Origin: Arabidopsis thaliana | Lineage: Eukaryota; Streptophyta; Magnoliopsida; Brassicales; Brassicaceae | Length of the DNA stretch: 64,000 nt | Assembly (NCBI RefSeq): GCF_000001735.4 | Contig: NC_003071.7 | Coordinates: 16,033,443 to 16,097,442, forward strand | Direction of reading: 5' to 3' | Shown: positions 25,126 through 36,397 of the stretch, piece by piece | Numbering within the stretch: position 1 is the stretch's first letter | Layout: each line of letters starts with the position of its first letter | Notes under the pieces: model-generated | Seen by the model: the letters and a program-made list of their open reading frames with translations, nothing else | The model's database searches: none | What the model was told of the DNA's origin: nothing | Translations under genes and position numbers: made by a program

Positions 25126-27220
25126 GATGATTTTAAAGGTTTTATTTCTAAACTATTCAACATTTTGTCATTAATCACAAATATCATTCAACTATATGTT
25201 AAATTAAACCGAATATGTTTTCAGTTGATAACTAAAATAAGAAATATTTGCATGAAAAACTGTGTGTGTTAAATTCTGTGTCACAAAGTATAAGGCGGAG
25301 AAACTGGGAAGTTGGCAGGACAGATACAGAATCATAAAGCCGCCCTGAAGTGACGCTCCAATAATTGTTTTGATTTCTTCCCCGAATTTCCTCCATTATT
25401 TCTTGAATTACTAAAACCAGAAACTTAAATTTCAATCATCCTTCTTTGGATTTTTCGAAGAATCTCGTTCTTCACATTACATTTAAAAAAAAAAAAAAAA
25501 AAAATCTGACCGGTAAATTGGCAATAGACCCCATTGATTGAGGACTGTGTGGATGATGACCATTTTAACGAAAAGCTGATCAAATGAGGTTGAATTTTGT
25601 CAGATGAATGTCTTTGCATAAAAAGTTCAGCCAATTAATACTTTTGAATGTATATTGGTTCCTTTTATATGGAGGCTTCCCACTACTCTGATTCTATGAA
25701 TCTTGGCTCTGTATAAGATTTTAAATGGTTTCAAAGAAACAAACACATGATTACAAATTAACATTTTAAATACATTGTTTGTATAACATACACTTGTAAG
25801 TCAAAATTTTGAATAAATCAAAGTCGAATTATTTTTACCAGGCTAAATCTCACAGAAGCTAACTATATTCATGCATTCAAAACATGCTAACAAAATGAAA
25901 TATTTAGTATATTTAAGAAAGCCGTATTCATAAATTCTATGTCACCCCATCAGAGCACAACTGTGTAGAGATGGCAGAGGATAGAGACTACAGAATTCCA
26001 TGTATATATTACTAATATATAGTACGTACGCTCCAACTTAGATTCGTTCATCTTCATGTATTTATGTGAGTTTTTAAAATCTTTTTAACATTAATGTATC
26101 ATGCTATTGATTGAGAGGGCTGTTGCCTATGATAATGACCTAACGAAAGAGTGACCCAAATTAATGTCAGACTGAATGTTTGTAAATTCTCAGCCAGTAA
26201 AAGATATGGAGATGTACATAAATATATCTAATTGATTATTTATTATTGTGTGTGTGTTTTTGTTTTCTTTTATTTGGACGTTCTTCAGCTACTTAGAAGT
26301 TAGGAATACATGGATCTTGCTCCGGAAAGGGGACTCCTCATCTGATTCCTTCTCAATATTCAGATTATCAAACGAATTTGTGTGTGTGTGGAAAGTTTAT
26401 CAACACTTTAGAAACTGCTAAACTATTTGGTAATGAATCCTTTGATTTCAGTTCCCAAACCCTCATTGATTTTGGTGGCCAAACTCTTGATCGTATTCTT
26501 TTAGGAACAGTAATTAATTTTAAATTTGAGAAAAATGTAGTGATGAAAGTGAGATATATGGGACGCACTATTGAAAGCATTGTCCACACCGCATGATGTG
26601 AGATTGATGTGAATATGGTAACTAATAACACCCAGACTCACTTTTATGAGAAAATGTATCTTAAAAAATGTTATTCATCAAAGCTTAGATGCGCTATAGG
26701 GGAACATAATCATTATTTGAAAAGAACCAATTCAAATATTTTTTTTTTTAAGAGTTAAAATCCTATATAACATAACCATCCAAACTTTGGGCATGAACAC
26801 AACAATATTTTTTTTCGTTTTTGATAAATTCTTTCAATTGCAATCAAAACTTACCAGCTATACAAATGTTTGCTGCATCCAATCTAATACACCGTTAAAC
26901 AATAAAATTTGTTATCTCTCAAATCTGATCATCTATTCCAACCTGACTGTTTTATTCTAGTATTTTAAGGCCAGGTATAACGAAAACAAAGAAAAAAGTT
27001 CAGCGACCAAGACATTTTGACATCAGGCTCAAACGGTCAAACCCACGAAAACTTTTACCTCATTTCTTAACCACGCAGTGTTATTTGAATAGCCTTAATA
27101 GGCTAATACAAAACAACAAGCCATCGATTACAGTTTTAACTATAATATTACAAAATCTTAAACCAAAACAAGAAAAGATATATATTCCGTAAAATTAAAA
27201 TAATATTTTTAATATAGTCA

Positions 27221-27330
27221 TTATGTAAGTTAGCTCTTTCGACAAAATCATTATAAATTAGGCCATTTTGTAAGTTAGTTCTTTTATCGACAAGCCATTA
27301 TAACTTAGGTAATTTTGTAAGTTAGCTGGA
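27221..27330. repeat. Degenerate tandem repeat, about 50-bp unit
   Basis: Three diverged copies of a unit containing TTTTGTAAGTTAGCTC or a close variant, then TCGACAA and CATTATAA, follow one another. The TGTAAGTTAG core is near 27224, 27269 and 27317. No coding content is seen. Confidence 0.65.
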
Positions 27331-28402
27331 CTATAACCAATTTTTTTGTTTCACATCTAGAGTATAAAACACATATATATTGACCGTACAACTTTAGTCA
27401 AATTAGAAACTCTGTTTTATCTGCAGAAAAGAAAAAAAAAGAGGATGAATTATGTAAATACTTCAGGATTAGAAATAATGTCATCGTATATCTCTTGATA
27501 TGAATACATATTTTACTTGACTAGTACCGTAGTCGGCAGGAAAATGACACAAACAACCATCTAAAAAGATAAAGTAAGAACTAAAAAGTCTTGACATTCA
27601 TTAGTTTAATCATTTTCTGTTAACATATATGGAAAAAACAAACTTCACCGTTATTTACCTGAATTTACCTATTTGGGTAAGAATTGTACCTCTGGACCTC
27701 TAGTATTTTATATACACCTAAAAATATAATTTTGGTCGGGAAAATATAACTCTGTTTAATTAATTAAATTTTCAGTATTGTGTAAGTGTAATTATAGAAA
27801 TCAATTTTATCCGCGTAACAAAATAATATAAAATTATACTTTCAAATCCACGAATATATATTGTGAAGTCTCATAGTTTGCAAATAAGCATTGGTCTTCG
27901 GCCGACAAAAAAAAAAGCATTGGTCTTCGAATATTTTGAATATCGGACCAATGGTATATAATTAATAATATGTGGTATATAAATACATATTTATTTAAAT
28001 CACAATAGGATATGCAATGTGTGTATATATACATATACGTAATTAAAGTCCGGGTTAAACTGATAGCATATATTATAATAGATGCATCTATAATTGTTCG
28101 TCAACAAAAGCATTATCATGTATTTTGAATTAAGCTTCCTTCATTTCTGTGAATCAAAAGGCCTCAGAAGAAGAAACTAAAGTCAAACAATCAACGGGAT
28201 CCAATAAATCACATCTGGACTATATAGTATCAATACTTTCCACACTAAAAAAGCTAAGAAATTTAATAAATACATTATTATAGGGGGGAAAAAAAGGTAG
28301 TCATCAGATATATATTTTGGTAAGAAAATATAGAAATGAATAATTTCACGTTTAACGAAGAGGAGATGACGTGTGTTCCTTCGAACCCGAGTTTTGTTCG
28401 TC

Positions 28403-28410
28403 TATAAATA
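28403..28410 (+). promoter_or_regulatory. Putative TATA box of MIR390a
   Basis: The sequence TATAAATA lies about 110 bases upstream of the hairpin base. That is consistent with a polymerase II transcript starting near 28435-28445, just before a pyrimidine-rich leader. Confidence 0.6.
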
Positions 28411-28511
28411 GCACCTTCTCTTCTCCTTCTTCCTCACTTCCATCTTTTTAGCTTCACTATCTCTCTATAATCGGTTTTATCTTTCTCTAAGTCACAACCC
28501 AAAAAAACAAA

Positions 28512-28618
28512 GTAGAGAAGAATCTGTAAAGCTCAGGAGGGATAGCGCCATGATGATCACATTCGTTATCTATTTTTTGGCGCTATCCATCCTGAGTTTC
28601 ATTGGCTCTTCTTACTAC
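28512..28618 (+). ncRNA. MIR390A: MIR390a primary stem-loop (miR390)
   Basis: The 5' arm at 28529-28549 is identical to mature miR390, 21 nt starting with AA and ending in GCGCC. The 3' arm at 28581-28601 is the known miR390 star strand. The arms pair over 21 bases with one central mismatch, G opposite A, at position 11 of the guide. The lower stem extends through GTAGAGAAGAA at 28512 pairing with TTCTTACTAC ending at 28618. miR390 is loaded almost only into ARGONAUTE7 and directs cleavage and phasing of TAS3 transcripts, producing tasiRNAs against ARF2/3/4 that control leaf polarity, phase change and lateral roots. The intervening loop is about 31 nt. Confidence 0.98.
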
Positions 28619-29629
28619 AATGAAAAAGGCCGAGGCAAAACGCCTAAAATCACTTGAGAATCAATTCTTTTTACTGTCCATTTAAGCTATCTTTTATAAA
28701 CGTGTCTTATTTTCTATCTCTTTTGTTTAAACTAAGAAACTATAGTATTTTGTCTAAAACAAAACATGAAAGAACAGATTAGATCTCATCTTTAGTCTCT
28801 TTCTCCGGTGCAGTCAGCCACCGTCGGGTAAGTTTCATCTGTATTTTATTAATTAATTACAATTATTAGTGTTCTTATTACCGTTTTGGTAAAATTAGTT
28901 AATTAATGTCGGTCCAAACATTCTAAACCAATTATTCTGAAAAGGGTGAACGCCAATCAGTTATATACAATATTCTTACATTAAAGTAGAATCGGAGATG
29001 TTACATACTAACCAAAAGTTACATATACTAGTATCATTTTCTTTAAGATTTGTTTAGGATTTACTCACTTTATAGTGCTCGCGGTTGGGGTCAGGGTAAG
29101 TGGGGAACAGATATGCTCTGCATGAACCACGTGGACCAACATGCATATACACAGTTACATTTATTTTTTCTAGTAGGTTCATTTGCAAATTTTCCAGTAT
29201 CTTGTATGTTATCTTCATGGTGAGTTTTTTGGTCGCATATTCTTGGTGATTCTTCTTCTACGTTTTCACTTTCTTCTTCAGAGACCTTATTAATATGTTA
29301 ATTGCATGAATTTATGTAACATTCAAGAAAAAGAGATCGAATACAAGAAACCGGAAATTTAATTTCTAATTTGAATTCTATGCATGTTTGTTTCTTTGCC
29401 AATTTAGTACGAATATATTTATGGTCCGGAGTTCTAACCAAAGATAGTTGCTCTGTATATAGAAGTTATACATCTCGCTTGTTTAAACTAAATAACTATT
29501 TAGTTTGTCTTGGTAGTCCAGTGACTTTCTGCAAACATTGGGATTTATAATATAGTCAAAACGTTGGGATATGTAGTATTCATTTTCGTTGTAAAAATCA
29601 TTATATTTTGCAAAGGTTGCAACGTAAAA

Positions 29630-29833
29630 CGTTGTATTGAATTTAGGAGAAAGTAGCCATTTACAATGAATTTTAGTGACAAACTGTTGTATACAGCCTG
29701 TGCCACTAAGTATGTCTATATCTAAATTTGGAATGGATGATAACCAGTATTGGTCAATAATGGATAATTTGGTATTTAGAATTACTAATTTGGTATTTTA
29801 GTGACAAACTGTTGTATGGAATTTAGGAGAACG
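29630..29833. repeat. Local direct duplication
   Basis: Two short phrases, one beginning TAGTGACAAACTG and one containing GAATTTAGGAGAA, each appear twice within about 200 bases but in different relative order. This indicates a small rearranged duplication. Confidence 0.6.
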
Positions 29834-30959
29834 CGTTCCCAAGCTATATATTATATGTATTTCATTCTTTCATATGTTATATTATGAATTGTTATAAAAA
29901 AGACCAATGAGCAACGGTTTAAGGTTTAATCAGTAATCGATCCGACCAATCATATACAAGTTCCTAACACATCTTCTAACTACTGAGTAAAATAGTAATG
30001 CTATTACAAAGGTTTTTTCTTTTCAAAATACAGCCTAATGCTACTACAAAATTCTAATGTTATAAAATAATCATAGGAGAAGTAAACCCCGGTATTTAAT
30101 TAATACCTTACAAACTTACATTATTGATAAAGTTGAATGAAGAGTTATATGGTCCATTTAGTATTATTTACTTAATATGATACTAGTGTTAGACGTGTTA
30201 CTGTATTTCAACGTGCATAATCAGGTTGTTCAAAAAGAGAGAGGATAGGTCTTCTTCTTCTGTAATTTGCTGGGACCGCAAGTCATGTGAGGCTGCTCTG
30301 CTGATGCTGCACGGCGTCGCAACTCTCTCAATAAATTCTTTTAACTAACGCTCCAATTTTCGATGTAAATTGGCTGACTTCAATTCTATGCCTTACTCTT
30401 GTACTCTATGTTTCTTTATCTATTAAAATCCAACTCTGCTTTTGAACCCAAAAAACAAAACAAAAACCAACTCTGCTGAATCATGAAACACGTCCTTGAT
30501 CTTTATTTTTATTTTTTCCCAATATATGCTCTTAAGAACTAGTTATTGCTTTTGAACCCAAAAAAAGAATTCTGAGTTTTAGGATATCAAATGATCTTAC
30601 AACTTTCTATATCAAGATTCTTGAACACTAGATATGCGGATTTCAAATATACTCCCAAAAATCAAAATATGCGGACCTATAATCCAAATTTGGATCCATT
30701 CAAAAAACAACTAAACAAAATTTTAAGTGTATAAAAAAAATGCAAATCCAAGTCACAAGATAACTGGAGAAAGAGATATTTCTTTTGAGTTGTTGCTAAA
30801 TTGAGAAAGTGAGTGATAATACACGAATCAAACTCATGACTTACATATGAGAGTCACGGCACAACAAAGAAAAAAGATGAAGCTATCTTAAAGATACAAA
30901 GTGTAACATTGGCAGAAAAAAAAACAAAAAACAAAGTAACAAACAAACAAGCTATTTAA

Positions 30960-30992
30960 AAGCCCAATAAAAAGCCCATTAAAGGCCCATCC
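30960..30992. promoter_or_regulatory. Cluster of site II-type (TGGGCY) elements
   Basis: Three copies of GCCCA within about 30 bases (AAGCCCAAT, AAGCCCATT, AGGCCCATC) lie 140-170 bases upstream of the DTX44 start codon. Site II clusters bind TCP factors and are typical of genes with organelle or growth-related roles. Confidence 0.65.
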
Positions 30993-31128
30993 ATAAGGTA
31001 CAGCTAGTTTAGACATGTGACCGTTTAATCAGTTAGTGAGTAGAGATAGATAAAAAGAGTGAACATCAACATGTGGCTCTCTTTCTTCCTCCTCCGCCGA
31101 GATTTTTCTCCGTCTCTCGTTCTCCGCA

Positions 31129-33876
31129 ATGGCGGCGGTCGCTACCTCCTTCTGTTTCTCTCCCCATCGATCGCCGTCACGTTTTGGAAACCCTAATTCA
31201 TCCATTCGAAGAACAATCGTCTGTAAATCATCTCCTCGCGATGAATCTCCAGCCGTCTCCACTTCTTCTCAGCGACCGGAAAAGCAGCAGAATCCTCTGA
31301 CTTCACAGAATAAACCGGATCATGATCACAAACCGGATCCTGGGTTCGTACCTTAGCCTAATAATGCTTCTTCTGTATTCAACTTTGAATGGTTTCTAAT
31401 GTATTTGATTTTTTTGGGTTTAGGATTGGTAAAATTGGAATGGAGATAATGTCAATTGCATTACCTGCTGCATTAGCTTTAGCTGCTGATCCTATAACAT
31501 CTCTTGTCGACACTGCCTTCGTTGGCCATATTGGTAAATACTTACTTTTTGCTTGGTTTCAACAATTTCACATTTTTCGAAAGTTCACATTTTTAACATT
31601 CATATGTGTAATGTGACAGGTTCTGCGGAATTAGCTGCAGTAGGAGTGTCAGTTTCTGTATTCAATTTGGTGTCGAAGCTCTTCAATGTTCCTTTACTAA
31701 ATGTCACAACATCGTTTGTTGCGGAGGAGCAAGCAATTGCTGCTAAGGATGATAATGATTCTATAGAAACAAGTATTTTACTTTCCTTAAAGCTTATAAT
31801 GAAAAATGTTTTTATTGTTTTCTTCAAAGATTGTTTCTTTACTTTGAATCTGTTGTTTATTTGTTGGTGTTAAAGGCAAGAAAGTGCTGCCTTCGGTTTC
31901 AACTTCATTAGTTCTTGCTGCTGGAGTTGGTATTGCAGAGGCCATTGCGCTATCTCTCGGGTCTGATTTCTTGATGGATGTCATGGCTATACCTTTTGTA
32001 ATGTCTCTAAGCTCACGTTGAACTTCTTTTATATAAGCTGTTATCTTTGAAGTTTTGTATAGCTGATCGCTCTTCTTTCTCGGTTTGTAATTTTTTTAGG
32101 ATTCACCAATGCGGATACCAGCAGAGCAGTTCCTCAGACTTCGAGCGTATGGTGCACCACCAATTGTTGTTGCATTGGCTGCGCAAGGAGCTTTTCGAGG
32201 TTTCAAGGACACAACAACGCCTCTATATGCCGTTGGCAAGTATTGCACAATCATCTATTTTTTTTGTATTTATGCATGAATGGATCTGAGGAAATAAATA
32301 GTATATGCGCATTAGCTCACTAGACCGTATATATGCATTAGCAGTTTCACATACATGTTTCTAATATGGTGAACTCTATATCAACAGTTGCGGGGAATGT
32401 ACTTAATGCGGTATTGGATCCAATCCTGATATTTGTCCTTGGTTTTGGTATCTCTGGTGCTGCGGCTGCTACTGTGATTTCTGAGTATGTCCAAAAATGT
32501 GGTAATAGACTCGTTTTCTAGTAAAGCATATCTATCTTAATTTGTGGCTTCTTATGTTTCTCACTTGTCAACGTTTCTTCAGATACTTGATTGCATTTAT
32601 TCTTCTATGGAAGTTGAATGAGAATGTAGTTTTGCTCTCTCCTCAAATCAAAGTGGGAAGAGCCAACCAGTACCTCAAATCAGGTAATTCCTTAAAATTT
32701 TCAAGTTTTCTTTAAACGATTCAGAAAGGCTACTATATGAAATGTATTGATTCATGCTTAGGTGGGCTTCTCATTGGTAGAACGGTGGCTTTGCTTGTGC
32801 CATTCACATTAGCTACTTCGTTAGCAGCTCAAAATGGACCCACTCAAATGGCTGGCCATCAAATCGTCTTGGAAATCTGGTTGGCTGTCTCTTTACTCAC
32901 CGATGCTTTAGCCATTGCTGCACAGGTCTAATATCTTTTGCAAATCATCTTCGAAACAGACAATCTCTACCAAGATTTACTGTGATATAAGAATCCCATT
33001 AGCATGATCCAAGATTACCTTTTGGGGAGAAGATTTTCACTTATATTTTCTACCTCTATTTTCAGAGTCTTCTTGCCACCACTTACTCTCAAGGAGAATA
33101 CAAACAAGCCCGGGAAGTTCTCTTCGGAGTCCTTCAAGTTCGTATTCATAATTCATTACATCCCTAGTTTATATCCTACCCTATATATTCGATGTTATAA
33201 TGTACAATTGCAATCTTTTAAGTAGGTAGGTTTAGCAACTGGAACTGGTTTGGCTGCTGTATTGTTCATCACTTTCGAACCATTTTCAAGCTTATTCACA
33301 ACGGATTCAGAAGTTTTAAAGATTGCTTTGTCAGGGACCTTAGTAAGATCTTATCTTTTAATCCAGAAAGAGTTTGAAAAGGGTAGTCTCAGACAATATC
33401 TAAATAATGTTGGCTGGATGCAGTTTGTGGCTGGATCTCAACCGGTGAATGCTCTAGCGTTTGTTTTGGATGGGCTCTATTATGGTGTCTCTGACTTCGG
33501 ATTTGCCGCTTATTCTATGGTCCCTTTTCCTTCTTCATCAATTGGTCGTTTGATTCTCCCTTTTCTTCACCTGGAAAAAGTTGATTATTTCTCATTTTGG
33601 AACAGGTGATTGTCGGATTCATATCTTCCTTGTTCATGCTTGTGGCTGCACCAACGTTTGGCCTTGCCGGGATCTGGACTGGTTTGTTCCTCTTCATGGC
33701 GTTGCGGTTGGTTGCTGGAGCCTGGAGGTAAACAATTAATTAAAAAGACCGTTCTAGTTTCAAGTTTTCAACCCATCCGAAATTTTTCTTAAAAGGATAC
33801 TGCGTCATGTTTCAGATTGGGGACAAGAACCGGTCCATGGAAAATGCTATGGTCTGCTCCAGAGAAGCCAGAATGA
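31129..33876 (+). CDS. DTX44: Plastid MATE transporter, DETOXIFICATION 44
   Basis: A multidrug-and-toxin-extrusion family transporter with a chloroplast transit peptide, in the EDS5-like group; its substrate is not shown by the sequence. Thirteen exons (31129-31343, 31424-31533, 31620-31772, 31876-31997, 32100-32235, 32388-32484, 32583-32683, 32762-32925, 33066-33137, 33226-33342, 33424-33519, 33606-33727, 33816-33876) total 1566 nt, or 521 aa. Residues 1-35 are Ser/Arg-rich with almost no acid, as expected for a plastid signal. About 12 membrane helices follow, with MATE signatures such as PLLNVTTSFVAEEQA and PIVVALAAQGAFRGFKDT. Intron 5 has a GC donor at 32236. An upstream ATG at 31071 opens an overlapping out-of-frame ORF. 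The gene converges on DREB19 with only 128 bases between the stop codons. Confidence 0.96.
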
Positions 33877-34004
33877 AGCGGATCACTGTTTTTTGCGGTA
33901 TGATGCGTGACTCTTAAGTTAAGATAAATGAAAATGGAGTAAACTAACAATGTAAAAAACATAGTCTCATAGTCATAGTATATTGATGCAGCATAAATCC
34001 TAAG

Positions 34005-34739
34005 CTAGAATCTGAAATACTCAAAATATGAATCGAATCCACCTCCCTGGTGATAACTGGAGCTTTGAGGTTCATTATACAACAATCCGTTATCCAATTT
34101 GAATCGATCATAGCTGTAACCTTCCTCTGATTTCACTGCTGGGTTCACTATTTCATTATCAGTCATAGGATTCTGAGTCTTGTCATGGCCAAGCTCAATA
34201 GCGTCTTCATTGTAGACTACATAGTCTTTTCCACCTTCCGTTTCAATCACGCCATTACCGGCTTTGTTAGTTTCCAACCAATAGCCTCCCGAACTTTCCG
34301 CCTCCTCGTCCTTCTTCCTTCCCCCACCCAAATCTTCCGGGAAATTTAACCTGGCATAGGGTCCGTACATGACACTAGCAGCTCTGTCGTAAGCCAAAGC
34401 AGCTTCAGCTGCAGTAGCAAACGTGCCAAGCCAAAGCCGTTTACTACGACTAGAGTTTGCACCACGGTGACTCACTGGTTCACGTATCTCAGCAACCCAT
34501 TTCCCCCAAACCCTTTGTCGAACACCTCTAAACCGACAAACAGGATTCTCTGGTCCACCTTTTCCTCTCATACAACCTTTCTTCGAACCTTTGGCTTGAA
34601 CCCTACGAGCTCTCGCCAATCCTTCTTCCTCCCATCTCTGTAACGTCGCTTCCACTGGCTCAACCACTCTTCTTCGTCTTCTCGAGGATACAACAGAAGC
34701 AGAGGAGCTCTGTTTCGATCCGTTATCTTCCTTTTCCAT
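34005..34739 (-). CDS. DREB19: AP2/ERF transcription factor DREB19 (DREB2 group)
   Basis: A nuclear DRE/CRT-binding factor of DREB subgroup A-2, linked to salt and drought responses. Single exon of 244 aa, starting at the first ATG of the frame (34739); the frame is open further upstream but only with non-ATG codons. A basic Arg run at residues 20-24 is a likely nuclear signal. The subgroup motif [16 protein letters not shown] comes just before the AP2 domain (about residues 68-133), with [20 protein letters not shown] and the Val and Glu typical of DREBs. The C-terminal half is acidic and ends in a hydrophobic YFEYFRF. No PEST-like negative regulatory domain as in DREB2A is obvious. Confidence 0.95.
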   Translation of the reverse strand: MEKEDNGSKQSSSASVVSSRRRRRVVEPVEATLQRWEEEGLARARRVQAKGSKKGCMRGKGGPENPVCRFRGVRQRVWGKWVAEIREPVSHRGANSSRSKRLWLGTFATAAEAALAYDRAASVMYGPYARLNFPEDLGGGRKKDEEAESSGGYWLETNKAGNGVIETEGGKDYVVYNEDAIELGHDKTQNPMTDNEIVNPAVKSEEGYSYDRFKLDNGLLYNEPQSSSYHQGGGFDSYFEYFRF

Positions 34740-36397
34740 TGGAAAAACACAACACGTACAAACTGTAGAAAATATTACGGAGCGCAGTACAATCACTATT
34801 AAATTTCGAACATAAAACCAAACAATAAACTATAAATTTTTGTCTGCATAGATTGTCCTAGAATTCACCAGAGCCTTCAGAAATTAAGGTGGGAACACAT
34901 GTCTAGATACCGTCTAAGAGAACACGCGTGGTGCTTACGACAATTAAATGTACGGCTACAAGACACGTGGTGACTTCCCAGTTTAGGCAGATTCTGGTAT
35001 GCTAGGATTTGTTTTTCAATATGTTTTGGTCATTATAGATTTCTTTGCGGCTAAGACTTTGAAAATTATCGTAAATATCGTGAAGAAATAGATATTGTAA
35101 GTCTTGGGCACCAATCCACCTTAAATTGAAATTTTACTTTTTCAGTGTTTTTTTGGCTTACGGTGCAAGCCAGCAATTTGACATCTTCCACTTATTACTT
35201 TTCTGACAAACGTGTTTCTTTTTTTCTTTGTTTCAAACTATACTATAAAAATAAATTATTATTCCATGGTTACTTTTTTGAAGACGTTTAGTCCGAGACT
35301 TTTGGTACTCTCATTGGACTCTTCCCAGCTCAAATTGCGCGCCAACTAACAAACTGTAGCTTTTGCCTTCGCAAAGAACAATTTCTAAGTCACTGGCATT
35401 GACAAATCCCAAGTTCAAGGAGATTCTAGTTTCCGAGGTCAATACAACTTAGGATATTGCTTTGCTTTTGGTTATAGAGATATTTGCGACTAAGACTTTG
35501 TACTTTTTTGTAATTTACTAATTTTCGTTGATGGAAGATGTCAAATTGGTGACTTATACCGTAAGCTAAAACCCTTAAAAAGATAAGAATGTAAGGTGGA
35601 TTGTCACCCAATACTATTAATTTTAGGTAAGTAACAAATCATTTTTAAAACGAAGCTTCCTTGTTGGCTTAGGGTATACGCCACCAATTCGATATTTCAT
35701 AGACATTGGGCCTTTGCCGAACTGGACTCGAAAAGAAGTAAATGAGCTTATACTGGGCCGGACTCGAGTACGAAGCCCAATACTAAAGCTGCTCATCGAA
35801 TTATTTGTGCATCGCATTTGCTCCGACCCACGATTTCAAGTCAAGTCAAGTAGCGTAAATGCGTAATGTGGATATTGTTCTGCTGCTCATCCTCAATAGG
35901 AAGTAATTTCCTTTCGTTAAATCCTACGACTCTGATCCAGGTCTGTCTTATGATGGGTGCTTTTGAAAACTGGTGAAATTTGGATGGATCTTGCATGCAC
36001 ATGCATCCAAATTTGACTCTTTTGATTGTATACACGCAGTGCAATGTAGTCACATAACAAATCAAAAGATGGCTACAAGTTCTAATAAACAGATCCATTG
36101 CATTTTGAATTTGATCATGAAATAAATCCATATCTTCCAAAACAACACTTGTAAATTAAAAAAGGCTAAAGATTAACACAAAACGGTAGTAAAACTTCAT
36201 CAAATCAAAATCATGCAAAGATATATATTTCATCTATAGCTATTGCCCATGAACAAGAACCAAAATTAGGCCAGATCCACAACATTTTCACGTTTATTGT
36301 TTTCAGATTAAAAAAACAAAATCTAAGTATCAAATTCAACAAATGAATCATATAGAAAGATTTACCCAGGCGAGGGAATGGTAGATCGGAATCGCAT
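34740..36397. other. Intergenic, DREB19 promoter and repeat cluster
   Basis: The left part is the DREB19 promoter, with an ACACGTGG ABRE-like core near 34963-34970 and an ACACGCG nearby. The middle holds the repeat cluster listed separately. The ORF over 35841-36140 on the minus strand begins with a non-ATG codon and matches nothing known. The right end is the PRA1.B4 3' UTR. Confidence 0.55.
35030..35720. repeat. Cluster of diverged direct and inverted repeats
   Basis: Segment A (TTATAGA...TTTGCGGCTAAGACTTTG, near 35033-35075) recurs in the same orientation at about 35472-35512 as TTTGCGACTAAGACTTTG. Segment B (CACCAATCCACCTTA ... GGCTTACGGTGCAAGCC ... AATTTGACATCTTCCA, near 35108-35190) recurs inverted at about 35532-35616 and a third time, partly, in direct orientation at about 35665-35710 (TTGGCTTAGGGTATACGCC). 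The mix of orientations and the divergence point to an old non-autonomous transposon or repeated insertions. No terminal inverted repeats or target duplications were identified. Confidence 0.7.

Larger units (their letters stand above)
24433..28402. other. 4 kb intergenic region upstream of MIR390a
   Basis: It contains the TBL34 3' UTR at its left end and the MIR390a promoter at its right. Between them is AT-rich DNA with several short tandem or direct repeats (listed separately) and a poly-A run near 25484-25503. An ORF pair over 26368-26631 looks somewhat coding-like on either strand but matches no family known to me, so I do not call a gene. Confidence 0.5.
28619..31128. other. Intergenic, MIR390a 3' part and DTX44 promoter
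   Basis: The first part is probably the remainder of the MIR390a primary transcript, whose end is not visible. The middle is AT-rich with a local duplication: the phrase TTTTAGTGACAAACTGTTGTA occurs near 29671 and 29792, and GAATTTAGGAGAA occurs beside each. The right end carries the DTX44 promoter elements. No gene was recognised. Confidence 0.5.

Noticed and set aside
26368-26631. Paired ORFs of 72 and 87 codons on opposite strands
   Set aside because: They look mildly coding-like but match no family known to me, lack flanking exons, and upstream frames have stops.
34740-34796. N-terminal extension of DREB19 by 19 codons
   Set aside because: The frame is open but begins with GTG; the first ATG at 34739 gives the known 244 aa.
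35841-36140. 99-codon ORF on the minus strand
   Set aside because: It starts at a non-ATG codon, has no recognisable domain and lies in repeat-flanked intergenic DNA.
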